From positions 1-42,623 of the forward strand of contig JAEWRC010000136.1 of the NCBI GenBank assembly GCA_023460175.1: a stretch of 42,623 bases of DNA, written 5' to 3'. Positions 25,675 to 33,373 of the stretch are shown here, piece after piece. The notes under the pieces were generated by a model that saw nothing but the letters and a program-made list of their open reading frames with translations, was not told the origin of the DNA and ran no database searches. Within the stretch, counting starts at the first letter, position 1, and each line of letters starts with the position of its first letter. Made by a program: the position numbers and the translations under genes. Origin of the DNA: Actinomycetes bacterium (GTDB lineage Bacteria; Actinomycetota; Actinomycetes; Mycobacteriales; Mycobacteriaceae).

Positions 25675-26661
25675 CTACGTTGCGGCCCGGCCCCGGCGGC
25701 TCAGTCGCCAGTCCGGGGGGAACTGTCCGTCGTTGTCCCGCACGGTGTCGGTGAGCCGGCCCAGGGTGGCCTCGTCGAGTTCCATCGAGTTCGTCCGGGG
25801 GTCCGGCCGCAGCGCATCGAGGGTGGATTCGAGCAGTCCCGCGACGACGCTGCCCATGTATTCACCTTGGTGTTGCTTGTAGATCTCGAAGAAGGTCTTC
25901 TGGGCGAAGACGGTGTCGGTGGGTCGGCTGCGCGAACAGGCCAGCGCGTACTTCTCCGTCATCGCTTCGAGCTCGTCGAACGGCACCACGGCGTTGATGA
26001 AGTTGCAGTCGTACATCTCCTGGGCGGTGAAGGGCCGGCCGGTGAACACCATTTCCATGAACTTTCGCGCGCCCATGGTGTTGCACCACTGCCACTGCCG
26101 GGCCGCGAATCCCGCGTAGCGCCAAGCGGCGTGGCCGAACAGGGAGTCGTCGGAGGCGATCACGATGTCGGCGTCGGCGGCCTGATAGAAGTGCCAGCCG
26201 TAGCAGTAGCCGCGGACCTCCAGAATGCTGATCTTCTTGAAGTCCTGGAGGCTGCGCATGCCGGCGCTCGGGTCGGTGTAGTACTGGACTGTGGTAGCGC
26301 GGCGGCGGTAGGTGCCCTCCGGCGGGTACACGACATCGGCGTCCTCGGGCACCCGCACGGCGTGGTTCATGGTGCCCTCGCCGCGGCCGGCCATGGTGTC
26401 CATCAGTTCCGCGAGATCGGCCCCACTGCCCAGGTTGGGCCCGTTGGCCCGGATCACCAGTACTTTCACGTCATCGTCGACGCCGGCGTAGTGGATCAGG
26501 TCCGCGTAGCGGTGCTGGGCGTCGATGGTCATCGCGTTGAGTTCATCGGCGCGGTCGAGCGTGATCGTCGCGATCTTGGTCTTCGGGTCCTTCTCGTAGA
26601 GCACGATCTCTTCGGCCGGTGGGCCGGCCTTGGGTCGGGCTTCCTCCGCCTGCTCGGTCAT
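25675..26661 (-). CDS. crotonase-fold protein without the canonical glutamates
   Basis: 328 aa, longer than standard enoyl-CoA hydratases (about 260), with extra residues around 90-135 (VYPPEGTYRRRATT...). The CoA/oxyanion motif GSGADL (78-83) is present, and the second oxyanion segment is RGYCYGWHF. The two catalytic Glu residues of enoyl-CoA hydratase (in GGGCEL and FGQPE) align here with Y159 and A179, so simple hydration is unlikely. Crotonases with such changes do hydrolysis, isomerisation, decarboxylation or C-C cleavage. AGGAG precedes ATG 26661. It follows the acyl-CoA synthetase gene, so a CoA ester substrate is likely. Confidence 0.85.
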   Translation of the reverse strand: MTEQAEEARPKAGPPAEEIVLYEKDPKTKIATITLDRADELNAMTIDAQHRYADLIHYAGVDDDVKVLVIRANGPNLGSGADLAELMDTMAGRGEGTMNHAVRVPEDADVVYPPEGTYRRRATTVQYYTDPSAGMRSLQDFKKISILEVRGYCYGWHFYQAADADIVIASDDSLFGHAAWRYAGFAARQWQWCNTMGARKFMEMVFTGRPFTAQEMYDCNFINAVVPFDELEAMTEKYALACSRSRPTDTVFAQKTFFEIYKQHQGEYMGSVVAGLLESTLDALRPDPRTNSMELDEATLGRLTDTVRDNDGQFPPDWRLSRRGRAAT

Positions 26662-26711
26662 GTTGCGTCTCCTGTCGGTGTTTTCGGCACCCTGGGCGAT
26701 TCCGGTGGACT

Positions 26712-28376
26712 TCAGCCGGCGGCCGAAGCGGTGTGATCCAGCGGTGGCTGCGCCGCGAGGTGCGCAGCGACCATGTCGGCCAACTCGGAGAGGCGCACCT
26801 TGCCGGTGGGTGTCCGCGGGATGTCGTCGTGGGTGATGAACGCGATGCGCCGGGGGACCTTGTAACCGGACAGCGTCTCGCGCAACTCGGCCTGCAGTTC
26901 GGCTTCGGTCGGGTCGCTGCCGTCGGCGCGCACCACCGCCGCCACGACGATCTCGCCGAGTTCCGGATCGGGCAGTCCGGCGACGACCGACAGCTCGACC
27001 TGGGGCAGGGCGTTCAGCGCTACCTCGACCTCCAGCCGAGACACGTTGGCGGAGTTGGTCTTGATCATGTCGCTGATCCGGCCGACGAAGAACGCGTAAC
27101 CCTCGGCGTCGATCCGGACGAGATCCTTGGTGGGGAAGAACCCGTCGGCGGTGAACACCGCCTGGCGGGGCACCTTGTAGAAGCCGGTCATCAGCGCGCC
27201 CCCGCGCAGCTGCAGCTCGCCCACCTCGCCGGGGGCCACCTCGGCTCCGGTCTCCGGGTCGACGACGCGCCGCTCGATGCCGTTCACGGCGCGGCCGGCC
27301 GCGCCGGCCTTGGATTCGGGCAGCCGGGTGGTCACCGACTCCGCGCTGTGCGGCGCGAAACTCTCCGACATCCCGAGCATCCGGGTCTGGAGGTGGCGGG
27401 GGATGGGGTTGCCCTGCTCGTCCCAGGTCGGGCCCGTGGTGATCTTGATCTTGCCGAGGTCGATCCCGCGGTCGTTGGCCACCGCCTGCAGTTTGGCCAG
27501 CAGGTGCCAGATGACGATGTTGGTGACGCGATGGCGTCCGATGGTGTCCAGGACCGTGTCGACATCCGGAGCGGGGGGATACACCAAAGTGCTGCCGGTG
27601 CTCAGTACCTGCAGCGCCGCCGAGATGCCGCCCATCCAGAACGCGGGCAGCAGCGACAGCGTGCGATCGCCGCGCTGGACATCGAAATAGGTTGCCAGGA
27701 CCGGTGGCTGGCGGGCGGTCGCCCACTGGCCGTGGACCACGGCCTTGGGGGTGGCCGTGGATCCCGAGGTGTACACGACGAAGGCGTCGTCGCCGGGAAC
27801 GACCTCCCGCTCCACCGCGGCGAGCAGCGCGGCGTCCGGGGCGGCCGGTCCCTCGGCGTGCCCCAACAGGTGTTCGACCGAACCGGCCCACGGCAACCCG
27901 GTGTCGTCGTCGAGCCAGATCGACCGTAGGTAGGGGGCGTCGGCAAGACGCAGGGCGCCCGCGGGGTTTTGGCGCAGGCCGGGCAGGGCCGCCTCGAGGT
28001 TGCGGCCGAAATCACGGGAACCGAAGCGACGCGCGCCGATCAGGATCTGCGCGTCGCTGGTGCGGACGATGTGGGCCAGTTCGTTCGGCGTCGTCAGCGT
28101 GCTGATCGGGGTGACCAGCGCACCGATGCGCAGCGCGGCGTAGAAGGTCGTGAGCTGCAGCACGCTGTCGGGCGCCAGCAGGGCGATTCGGGTGCCCTTT
28201 CCGGCGCCGATCGACAGCAGGGCCCGCGCCATCCGGCCCGACCGCTCATCGAGGTCCCGGTAGTTGAGCGCCTCGTCGGCGACCAGGAGTGCGGGGTGGT
28301 CGGCGCGCTCGGTGACGATCCGCGCGAGCAACTGCGGAAATGTCTGCGGAAGCGTTGCCGGCTCGATGTTCGCCAT
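26712..28376 (-). CDS. AMP-forming acyl-CoA synthetase
   Basis: 554 aa ANL-superfamily enzyme. The P-loop is YTSGSTATPK (202-211), with GPTWDEQGN and later GELQLRGG, the hinge TKDLVRIDAEGYAFFVGR and DMIK, and the C-terminal catalytic Lys in PRTPTGKVRL. It activates a carboxylate to acyl-AMP and then acyl-CoA. ATG 28376 overlaps the stop of the VOC gene by one base (TGATG). As the only CoA ligase in the operon it is the likely entry point of the CoA-bound part of the pathway. Whether it takes a fatty, aromatic or terpenoid acid cannot be read from the sequence. Confidence 0.92.
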   Translation of the reverse strand: MANIEPATLPQTFPQLLARIVTERADHPALLVADEALNYRDLDERSGRMARALLSIGAGKGTRIALLAPDSVLQLTTFYAALRIGALVTPISTLTTPNELAHIVRTSDAQILIGARRFGSRDFGRNLEAALPGLRQNPAGALRLADAPYLRSIWLDDDTGLPWAGSVEHLLGHAEGPAAPDAALLAAVEREVVPGDDAFVVYTSGSTATPKAVVHGQWATARQPPVLATYFDVQRGDRTLSLLPAFWMGGISAALQVLSTGSTLVYPPAPDVDTVLDTIGRHRVTNIVIWHLLAKLQAVANDRGIDLGKIKITTGPTWDEQGNPIPRHLQTRMLGMSESFAPHSAESVTTRLPESKAGAAGRAVNGIERRVVDPETGAEVAPGEVGELQLRGGALMTGFYKVPRQAVFTADGFFPTKDLVRIDAEGYAFFVGRISDMIKTNSANVSRLEVEVALNALPQVELSVVAGLPDPELGEIVVAAVVRADGSDPTEAELQAELRETLSGYKVPRRIAFITHDDIPRTPTGKVRLSELADMVAAHLAAQPPLDHTASAAG

Positions 28377-28909
28377 CAGAACCTGGTGATGGGGTCGACG
28401 CCGTCCCAGGCTTCGGCGGCCGCACGCATCGCAGCGAATCCCTTGTCGCGCACCGGACTCGGTTCGAGCAACTCGATCATGAATCCGAGCGTGGGGGTGG
28501 TGTCCACCCAACAGGTGCGGCTGTTGCCCACCCGGCCCTCGAAGGCGAGTTCGGCGCCGCCCGCGATGTAGGCATCGCGCTCGGATTCGTAGTCGGCGCA
28601 GACCAGGGCCATGTGGTGCAGGCCCGACTGGCCGCCGGCGAAGACGTCCCGAAACACCCCGGGGTCGTCGTTGTCCTGGCTGACGAGCTCGATCTGCAGG
28701 TCGCCGGCGTAGGCGATCGCCGCCGTCACCGCCGGGAACTCGGCCGGCACACCACGGTGCCGCCCGTCGACGCAATCCACCCCGTCGAACCAGAAGAAGG
28801 GCCCTACTCCGGCCGTCCGGGACCAGTGCTCGATGGCGGCGCGAAGGTCGGGGACCACCCAGCAGACCTGCATGAAGTTTCGATTGGGCAGCGCCGCAGC
28901 GATAGTCAA
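28376..28909 (-). CDS. VOC superfamily (glyoxalase/dioxygenase-like) protein
   Basis: 177 aa from TTG 28909. It carries paired beta-alpha-beta-beta-beta modules: FMQVCWVVPDLRAAIEHW at the start and GLHHMALVCADYESERDAY in the middle, then LGFMIELLEP near the end. VOC proteins bind a divalent metal and act as dioxygenases, lyases, epimerases or resistance proteins. TTG 28909 is chosen because it overlaps the PhyH stop (TTGA) and adds the residues before the first strand; ATG 28873 is the alternative and would begin in the first strand. It shares an operon with a CoA ligase, so methylmalonyl-CoA-epimerase-like chemistry is one option, with no specific support. Confidence 0.78.
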   Translation of the reverse strand: MTIAAALPNRNFMQVCWVVPDLRAAIEHWSRTAGVGPFFWFDGVDCVDGRHRGVPAEFPAVTAAIAYAGDLQIELVSQDNDDPGVFRDVFAGGQSGLHHMALVCADYESERDAYIAGGAELAFEGRVGNSRTCWVDTTPTLGFMIELLEPSPVRDKGFAAMRAAAEAWDGVDPITRF

Positions 28910-29769
28910 CGGGAGAGTCCGATCTGCGGAAACCGGTCGTCGTTCAGCGCCTGCCACGGCACCATCTCGCTGGTGTCGAAGTTGGGGCACGGTGATCCGT
29001 TCCAGCAGACGTCGTCGGGCTGGACGATCAACAGGTAGCCCCACCGGGGGCGGTCCATCATGTTGGCGCCGGCGCCGTGGATGGTCAGGTGGGTGTGCAC
29101 CGTGATGTCACCCAACTCGTAGTTCATCTGCTCGCTCATTTCGAGCTCGCGAAGTTCCGGGAAGGTGTCGAGCGCGTCCCCGCCGCCGTAGGTGGTGTAG
29201 TCGCCCATGACCCCGGCGCGATGCGAGCCGTTGACGAACGACATGGTGCCGGCTTCCGGACCGTAGGACTCGAGCGGAATCCAGAAGGTCATACCGCCGG
29301 TTCGGTCGACGGCGAAAGTGATGTAGTCCTGGTGGAAGGCGGTGGCGCCGTTGCCGCCGTGCCGAGATGACTTGGTGGAGGGCAGCTTCGGGACGAAGAA
29401 GTCCGAATAGTATCGGACCCCGACGGGTGTCCCGTCGTTGTTCCGTCGGCCCAACAGCCGCGTCGCGCTCTTGCCGATCTCGTCGATCAACGGCCGCAGC
29501 ACGGGGCTGGACAGCCCACCGCTGCGCTCGGCGTTGAAGTAGGCCAGCGCTCCCTTGGCCTCGCCGTCGGCGGCCGGGGCCATGCCGGCCTTCATCGGAT
29601 TGCTGTCGGCATCGGCGCCCATCTTGTCCTGGGCCAGTTCGAGCATCCTGGCCAAAACGTCGGGATCCACGAAGCGCGCTAGTTTCACCCAGCCGTGCTG
29701 GTTGAGATGCTCGACCTCCTCGGGGGTGACCAAGCGGCACGGAGACTTCAGGCCGGTAATCTCATCCAT
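28906..29769 (-). CDS. phytanoyl-CoA dioxygenase (PhyH) family Fe(II)/2-oxoglutarate oxygenase
   Basis: 287 aa. The iron-binding facial triad is visible: H146-x-D148 in FHQDYI and a distal His, most likely H231 in TIHGAGAN, with an Arg shortly after (MMDRPRW) to hold 2-oxoglutarate. The core strands (MTFWIPLESYGPEAGTMSF) are well kept. These enzymes hydroxylate next to a carboxyl or CoA thioester, or on terpenoid carbons, using O2 and 2-oxoglutarate. AGGAG lies about 10 bases before ATG 29769. Second gene of the operon, with the amidohydrolase upstream. Alpha-hydroxylation of a branched acid is a plausible but unproven role. Confidence 0.9.
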   Translation of the reverse strand: MDEITGLKSPCRLVTPEEVEHLNQHGWVKLARFVDPDVLARMLELAQDKMGADADSNPMKAGMAPAADGEAKGALAYFNAERSGGLSSPVLRPLIDEIGKSATRLLGRRNNDGTPVGVRYYSDFFVPKLPSTKSSRHGGNGATAFHQDYITFAVDRTGGMTFWIPLESYGPEAGTMSFVNGSHRAGVMGDYTTYGGGDALDTFPELRELEMSEQMNYELGDITVHTHLTIHGAGANMMDRPRWGYLLIVQPDDVCWNGSPCPNFDTSEMVPWQALNDDRFPQIGLSR

Positions 29770-29829
29770 GGCGGATAAACTCCTGGTAGGCAGCGGTATT
29801 GGGCATCGACCGGTGGTTTCGGAGCCGGC

Positions 29830-31239
29830 TCAGATGAAGATGCCCGGCCCGGTGCGGAACGCGTAGAGCCCGACGACGGCATCCTCGGGCAGCGTGTAGG
29901 GGGTGGCAACCTCGCCGACGGTCGGGCCGATGCGTTCGGCGACCTTGGCGAGTTTCTCGCGGTCGAGGCCGTACAAGTCGGCGGCGGTCGCACCGAGGAA
30001 CTTCTGGGTGTGCCTCGGGTCGATGTCGGAGAACGTGAAGCGCATGGCCTCGCGGGTGTCGGGGAAGGTCCCCTCGGCGTGCGGGTAGTCGTCACCCCAC
30101 ATCACGTTGTCCACGAGGTCGTGCTCGACCGACAGCTTCGCCTCGGCGTTCGACATGAAACTCGCTCCGATGAAACAGTTCCGACGGAAGTACTCCGACG
30201 GTGGCTTCGGCAGCTTGGCGCGGATGGCGGCCCCGGTCGGGCCGTGGTAGAGCCCGTCCATGTCGGCCATCGCGGCCGGCGCCCAGTCCACCCACTGCTC
30301 GGTGAGCACGAGTTTCAGGTTCGGATAGCGTTCGAACACCCCGCTGAAGATCATCACCCACAGGCCGCGGCGAGTCCGGAACGGCGTCTCCATCATGTAC
30401 ATCATCTGGGCGCCCTGCCCCTCGTAGGGGTAGTGCTCGCCGCCGCCGCCGTGCGTGTTGACCGACATGCCGGTCTCGTTGCAGGCGGCCCAAAGCGGTT
30501 CCCAGGCAGGGTCGTTGAGCATCGGGAAGTCGCCGCGCGGCGCGGGGAGGTTGATGCCTTTCAGACCCGCCTCGGCCGCCCACTCGACCTCCTCGGCGCA
30601 GGCGTCCAGGTCGGAGATCGGGATGTGTGCGATGCCGGCGTGCCGCTCCGGGGCCAGGGACACGAAGTCGGACAGCCACCGGTTGTAGATGCGGACCCCG
30701 ACCTTCTCGAGGTAGTCGTAGGCGGTGTCGCCCCAGCTGATCAGGCCGGTCGTCGAGAACGGGATCGACTGGCCGTTGAGTCCACCGTGGAAGATGACGT
30801 CGGCGGCGACGCCCTGCGCGTCCATGTCGGCGATGCGCGCGTCATGGTCCTGGAGGCCCGGCGCGAGGCTGTGTTCGTAGCTGCGTTGCAGGAACCGGGC
30901 TCCGACCTGGTCGGCGTTGCGGATACCGGCCTGCTTGCCGAACTTCTCCGCCTCGGCCTTTTCGAGCTTCTGTGCCTGCGTCTTGCCTCTCTCGGCCTGC
31001 GACTTCCCCAACGACCAGCTTTGCTTCGCACCGGATTTCGCTTCCGAGGAGCGCCAGGACAGCAGCCCCTGGCTCTCCATCTCGGCGACGAAACGATCGA
31101 AATCGTCGAGGTGCTTGGCATCGCAGTACGGGCGCAGCTGGTCCTTGACCGACGGGCCGACGTGGCTGTCGATCGACACCGTGACGTAGCGCTGGTCAGC
31201 GGCAAGGCTGCCGACAGTTTCGGATTGATCTAGCGACAT
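29830..31239 (-). CDS. amidohydrolase-2 family metal-dependent hydrolase/decarboxylase
   Basis: 469 aa. A TIM-barrel amidohydrolase related to ACMSD and other aromatic-acid decarboxylases or meta-cleavage hydrolases. Seen are SIDSHV (residues 22-27), INLPAPRG, NTHGGGGEHYP with the central His, LTEQWVDWAP, and VMWGDDYPHAEGTFP with the catalytic Asp. The usual second His or Glu of the first motif is Gly28. An insertion rich in Lys, Glu and Gln (about 64-104) looks like a helix or coiled coil. ATG 31239 has GAGGGGAA upstream. It is the first gene of the ten-gene operon and faces a TetR gene across 185 bp. It is predicted to cleave a C-C bond in the pathway; substrate unknown. Confidence 0.87.
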   Translation of the reverse strand: MSLDQSETVGSLAADQRYVTVSIDSHVGPSVKDQLRPYCDAKHLDDFDRFVAEMESQGLLSWRSSEAKSGAKQSWSLGKSQAERGKTQAQKLEKAEAEKFGKQAGIRNADQVGARFLQRSYEHSLAPGLQDHDARIADMDAQGVAADVIFHGGLNGQSIPFSTTGLISWGDTAYDYLEKVGVRIYNRWLSDFVSLAPERHAGIAHIPISDLDACAEEVEWAAEAGLKGINLPAPRGDFPMLNDPAWEPLWAACNETGMSVNTHGGGGEHYPYEGQGAQMMYMMETPFRTRRGLWVMIFSGVFERYPNLKLVLTEQWVDWAPAAMADMDGLYHGPTGAAIRAKLPKPPSEYFRRNCFIGASFMSNAEAKLSVEHDLVDNVMWGDDYPHAEGTFPDTREAMRFTFSDIDPRHTQKFLGATAADLYGLDREKLAKVAERIGPTVGEVATPYTLPEDAVVGLYAFRTGPGIFI

Positions 31240-31340
31240 GCGTTCCCCTCGTCCGGGCGGCTGGAAGAGCTCTGCGGAGACCGCTGCAGGGCGGCGGTCT
31301 GGGCGTTCGAAGGAAAACGCTAAACGACAATCGGCGGTTT

Positions 31341-31355
31341 TGCAACGGTGTTGTA
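31341..31355. promoter_or_regulatory. candidate TetR operator, dyad 1
   Basis: TGCAACGGTGTTGTA: half-sites TGCAAC and GTTGTA around a 3-base centre, five of six pairs complementary. It lies 70 bases before the TetR ATG. Confidence 0.4.
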
Positions 31356-31357
31356 CT

Positions 31358-31376
31358 TTTGCCCTATCGTGGCAAA
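31358..31376. promoter_or_regulatory. candidate TetR operator, dyad 2
   Basis: TTTGCC-N7-GGCAAA, a perfect 6-bp inverted repeat, two bases after dyad 1 and 49 bases before the TetR ATG. Arm length and spacing suit a TetR dimer. Confidence 0.5.
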
Positions 31377-31424
31377 TGTTGGGGCCCGCCCGGTCCGCCC
31401 GACGCATTGACTAGGGTTTTCGCC

Positions 31425-32069
31425 ATGAAGTCGCGGGTTCAGGAGCGGACGAGTCGCCACGTGCTCGACGCCGCGCGCGCCTACATCGAGACGCATGGCC
31501 TCGAGCAACTTTCGATGCGGCGGCTGGCCAACGAAGCGGGGGTGAGTGTCCGCACGCTCTACAACCACTTCGGCGACAAGGACGGCCTGCTCACCGCGCT
31601 GGTCCAAAGTTCCTTGGACGCCATCGACGTCGCGGTCCACCACCTGACGGCGACCGATCCGATCGAACGCATCTGGGAAGCCATCGGCGTGTCGATCGAC
31701 AAGACGGTGGTAGAGGTGCCCAAGGCCGTGGTCCGTGCCGTCGTCATGGACGATCGGCTGGTTGACCTGGTGAATGTGCGCTGGACGGGGTGGGATCTCA
31801 TCGTTTCCGAGATCGGGGCCGCGACCAGGGCGGGTGCACTTCGCGATGACATCGAACCGGCCCTGCTGGCCGAGCATGCCGCGATGGTGCTGTTCCATCT
31901 GCAACGTCGGTGGACCGCCGGTGAGCTCGACGACGCCGGGCTGCGCGCGGGCGCGCTGCACGCGTTCGACATCTGCTTGCTCGCCGTCGCGCAGCCGCGA
32001 ACGCGCGCCCGGATACTCGCGCATGCCCAATCGCTCACCGGGCAGCGACCACGGCTCGCCGAGGGATGA
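31425..32069 (+). CDS. TetR family transcriptional regulator
   Basis: 214 aa. The N-terminal HTH lies at about residues 25-48 (SMRRLANEAG, VRTLYNHFGDKDGLL), followed by a helical ligand-binding and dimer domain. It is divergent from the ten-gene catabolic operon, the usual arrangement for a local repressor released by a pathway intermediate, often a CoA ester. ATG 31425 starts just before the HTH; the frame is open upstream to 31359, but that would cross both dyads. It converges with the SDR gene at 32099 across 29 bp. Control of the neighbouring P450-ferredoxin operon as well is possible, but no copy of its dyads was found there. Confidence 0.9.
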   Translation: MKSRVQERTSRHVLDAARAYIETHGLEQLSMRRLANEAGVSVRTLYNHFGDKDGLLTALVQSSLDAIDVAVHHLTATDPIERIWEAIGVSIDKTVVEVPKAVVRAVVMDDRLVDLVNVRWTGWDLIVSEIGAATRAGALRDDIEPALLAEHAAMVLFHLQRRWTAGELDDAGLRAGALHAFDICLLAVAQPRTRARILAHAQSLTGQRPRLAEG

Positions 32070-32079
32070 ACGTGCTGCT

Positions 32080-32106
32080 CAAAGACGTTCTGACGGCGTC
32101 ACTTTG
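32080..32106. terminator. stem-loop between convergent TetR and SDR genes
   Basis: CAAAG-ACG at 32080-32087 pairs with CGT-CA-CTTTG at 32097-32106, an imperfect stem with a two-base bulge. It sits exactly where two convergent genes end and could end transcription from both sides. Confidence 0.4.
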
Positions 32107-33025
32107 CGCGCAGCGGACGGAAGATGTCGTCGGTGCTCGGGACTTGGGCGTCGTCGATGCTCAGCACGGTGTCGATGTTGTCGGCGATGCTTTCCGTGGT
32201 CAGCGCGGACTCGCGTAGGCCCTTCGTGGCGACGAACGCCATCCGGGCCACGCCACCCATTCCGACCTGGAGGATCTCGCCGTTGAGTCGGCAGTCCTGG
32301 TGCGCCAGATAGGCGACCGCCGGGGCACACAACTCGGGCGGCATACTGGCGTTGACCTGCTGAATCTTCTCTTCGGGCAGTCCGTAGAGGTGGGACAGGC
32401 TGTCGCAGTGGTCGGCCGACAGCCGCGTGTAGGCGCGGGGCGCAACGGCATTGACCCGGATGCCCGCGGGCAATCCCTCGGTGGCCAGGTTTCGCGTCAG
32501 CCCGTAGACGGCCCCCTTGGCCGAGGCGTAACTGGTCAGGCCCGAAACACCGCCGAGCATGGCCTCGGAGACGGTGTTGACGATGCGGCCGTAGCCGGCG
32601 GAGGTGAAATGCGGCCAGGCGGCCCGGATCAGGTAGAGCGCACCGAAAAAATGCACGTCAAGCATGCTGCGGAACTGTTCGAGCGACAGCGCGTCGAAGT
32701 TCGCCGGGTCATGGATGCCCGCGTTGTTCACCACGATGTCGAGTCGCCCGAAGGCGTCGAGGGCGGTGCCGACGATCGACGTCGCCGAATCTTCCTCGGC
32801 CACTGAGGCGCAGCACGCGACGGCCTCCCCGCCGAGGTCTTTGATCTCCTGCACCACGGCGTCGGCCGGGGCCGACGAGGTCCCGTTGCCCGCCGGATCG
32901 ACCCCGTAATCTGCGACGACAACGCGGGCGCCCTTGCGGGCCAGCAACAGGGCGTGACCACGCCCGATGCCGCGGCCGGCGCCGGTCACGATGGCGACCC
33001 GGTCGTCAAAACGTAACTCAGACAT
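32099..33025 (-). CDS. SDR of the HSD17B4 / (3R)-hydroxyacyl-CoA dehydrogenase type
   Basis: 308 aa from ATG 33025 (GAGGGAAAAGG just upstream). TGAGRGIG cofactor motif, NNAGIHDP, YASAK catalytic pair, and the long-loop and tail features of multifunctional enzyme 2 dehydrogenases (VVVADYGVDP, CAPAVAYLAHQDC, GEILQVGMGG). It is a clear paralogue of the SDR at 15153-16082, matching almost through the whole length. It faces away from the P450-VOC-P450-ferredoxin operon across 348 bp. Oxidation of a hydroxyacyl-CoA or ring alcohol made by those P450s is the simplest reading, but is inference. Confidence 0.86.
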   Translation of the reverse strand: MSELRFDDRVAIVTGAGRGIGRGHALLLARKGARVVVADYGVDPAGNGTSSAPADAVVQEIKDLGGEAVACCASVAEEDSATSIVGTALDAFGRLDIVVNNAGIHDPANFDALSLEQFRSMLDVHFFGALYLIRAAWPHFTSAGYGRIVNTVSEAMLGGVSGLTSYASAKGAVYGLTRNLATEGLPAGIRVNAVAPRAYTRLSADHCDSLSHLYGLPEEKIQQVNASMPPELCAPAVAYLAHQDCRLNGEILQVGMGGVARMAFVATKGLRESALTTESIADNIDTVLSIDDAQVPSTDDIFRPLRAK

Positions 33026-33373
33026 GCCTTTTCCCTCCACTGTGGACCGAACTGGTCCGCGACACTACTCCCCGCCGGGCCCCGCCCGCGTCCCGGTGCG
33101 CAGAACCGTACCGGATGGGTCCGAGTGGGAACTCCGGAATACGTTGGTGGCCAGGGGTTTTCTCTATCGGGGCGTCGGACCCCGCCGACTGTCGGTTGAG
33201 GTGTCGGCACGCATGGCCGCGCTCGCCGAGTTCCCGGCCAATCCTTGACCGGACGTTGACGCGTCTGCTAAGCAGATGCCCAGCACATCTCGTCGCGTTC
33301 AGGAGATCGCACCCACAGCCGACCCGGATCCCTGAATCGCTTTCCGCGTGCCTACTCCCTTGGAGACGATCTG
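33026..33373. promoter_or_regulatory. 348-bp divergent region before the P450-ferredoxin operon
   Basis: No convincing gene; a plus-strand frame crosses part of it but begins inside the SDR gene and has no ribosome site. It should hold promoters for the SDR and the first P450. Visible elements: GGACC-GAACT-GGTCC (33044-33058), further GGTCCG / CGGACC copies near 33117 and 33175, and CGGGG-N7-CCCCG around 33164-33180. These GGTCC repeats are candidate operator halves. Confidence 0.5.
33044..33058. promoter_or_regulatory. candidate operator GGACC-N5-GGTCC
   Basis: Perfect 5-bp inverted repeat with a 5-base centre, 18 bases upstream of the SDR ATG. The same half-site recurs twice more within 140 bp. 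Confidence 0.4.

Larger units (their letters stand above)
31240..31424. promoter_or_regulatory. divergent promoter region, catabolic operon / TetR
   Basis: 185 bp between the first operon gene (minus) and the TetR gene (plus). It is more AT-rich around 31310-31380 than the neighbouring coding DNA and holds two adjacent dyads (31341-31355 and 31358-31376), as expected for autoregulation by the TetR protein. Confidence 0.6.

Noticed and set aside
24292..26736. Plus-strand open frame of 814 codons opposite the amidohydrolase and crotonase genes
   Set aside because: Antisense to two clear enzymes; His/Gly/Arg-rich with no domains or ribosome site.
28377..28775. Upstream extension of the acyl-CoA synthetase frame
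   Set aside because: Arg-rich out-of-frame reading of the VOC gene; the synthetase family starts at ATG 28376.
32967..33248. Plus-strand frame of 93 codons in the divergent spacer
   Set aside because: Begins inside the SDR gene on the other strand, no ribosome site, no family resemblance.
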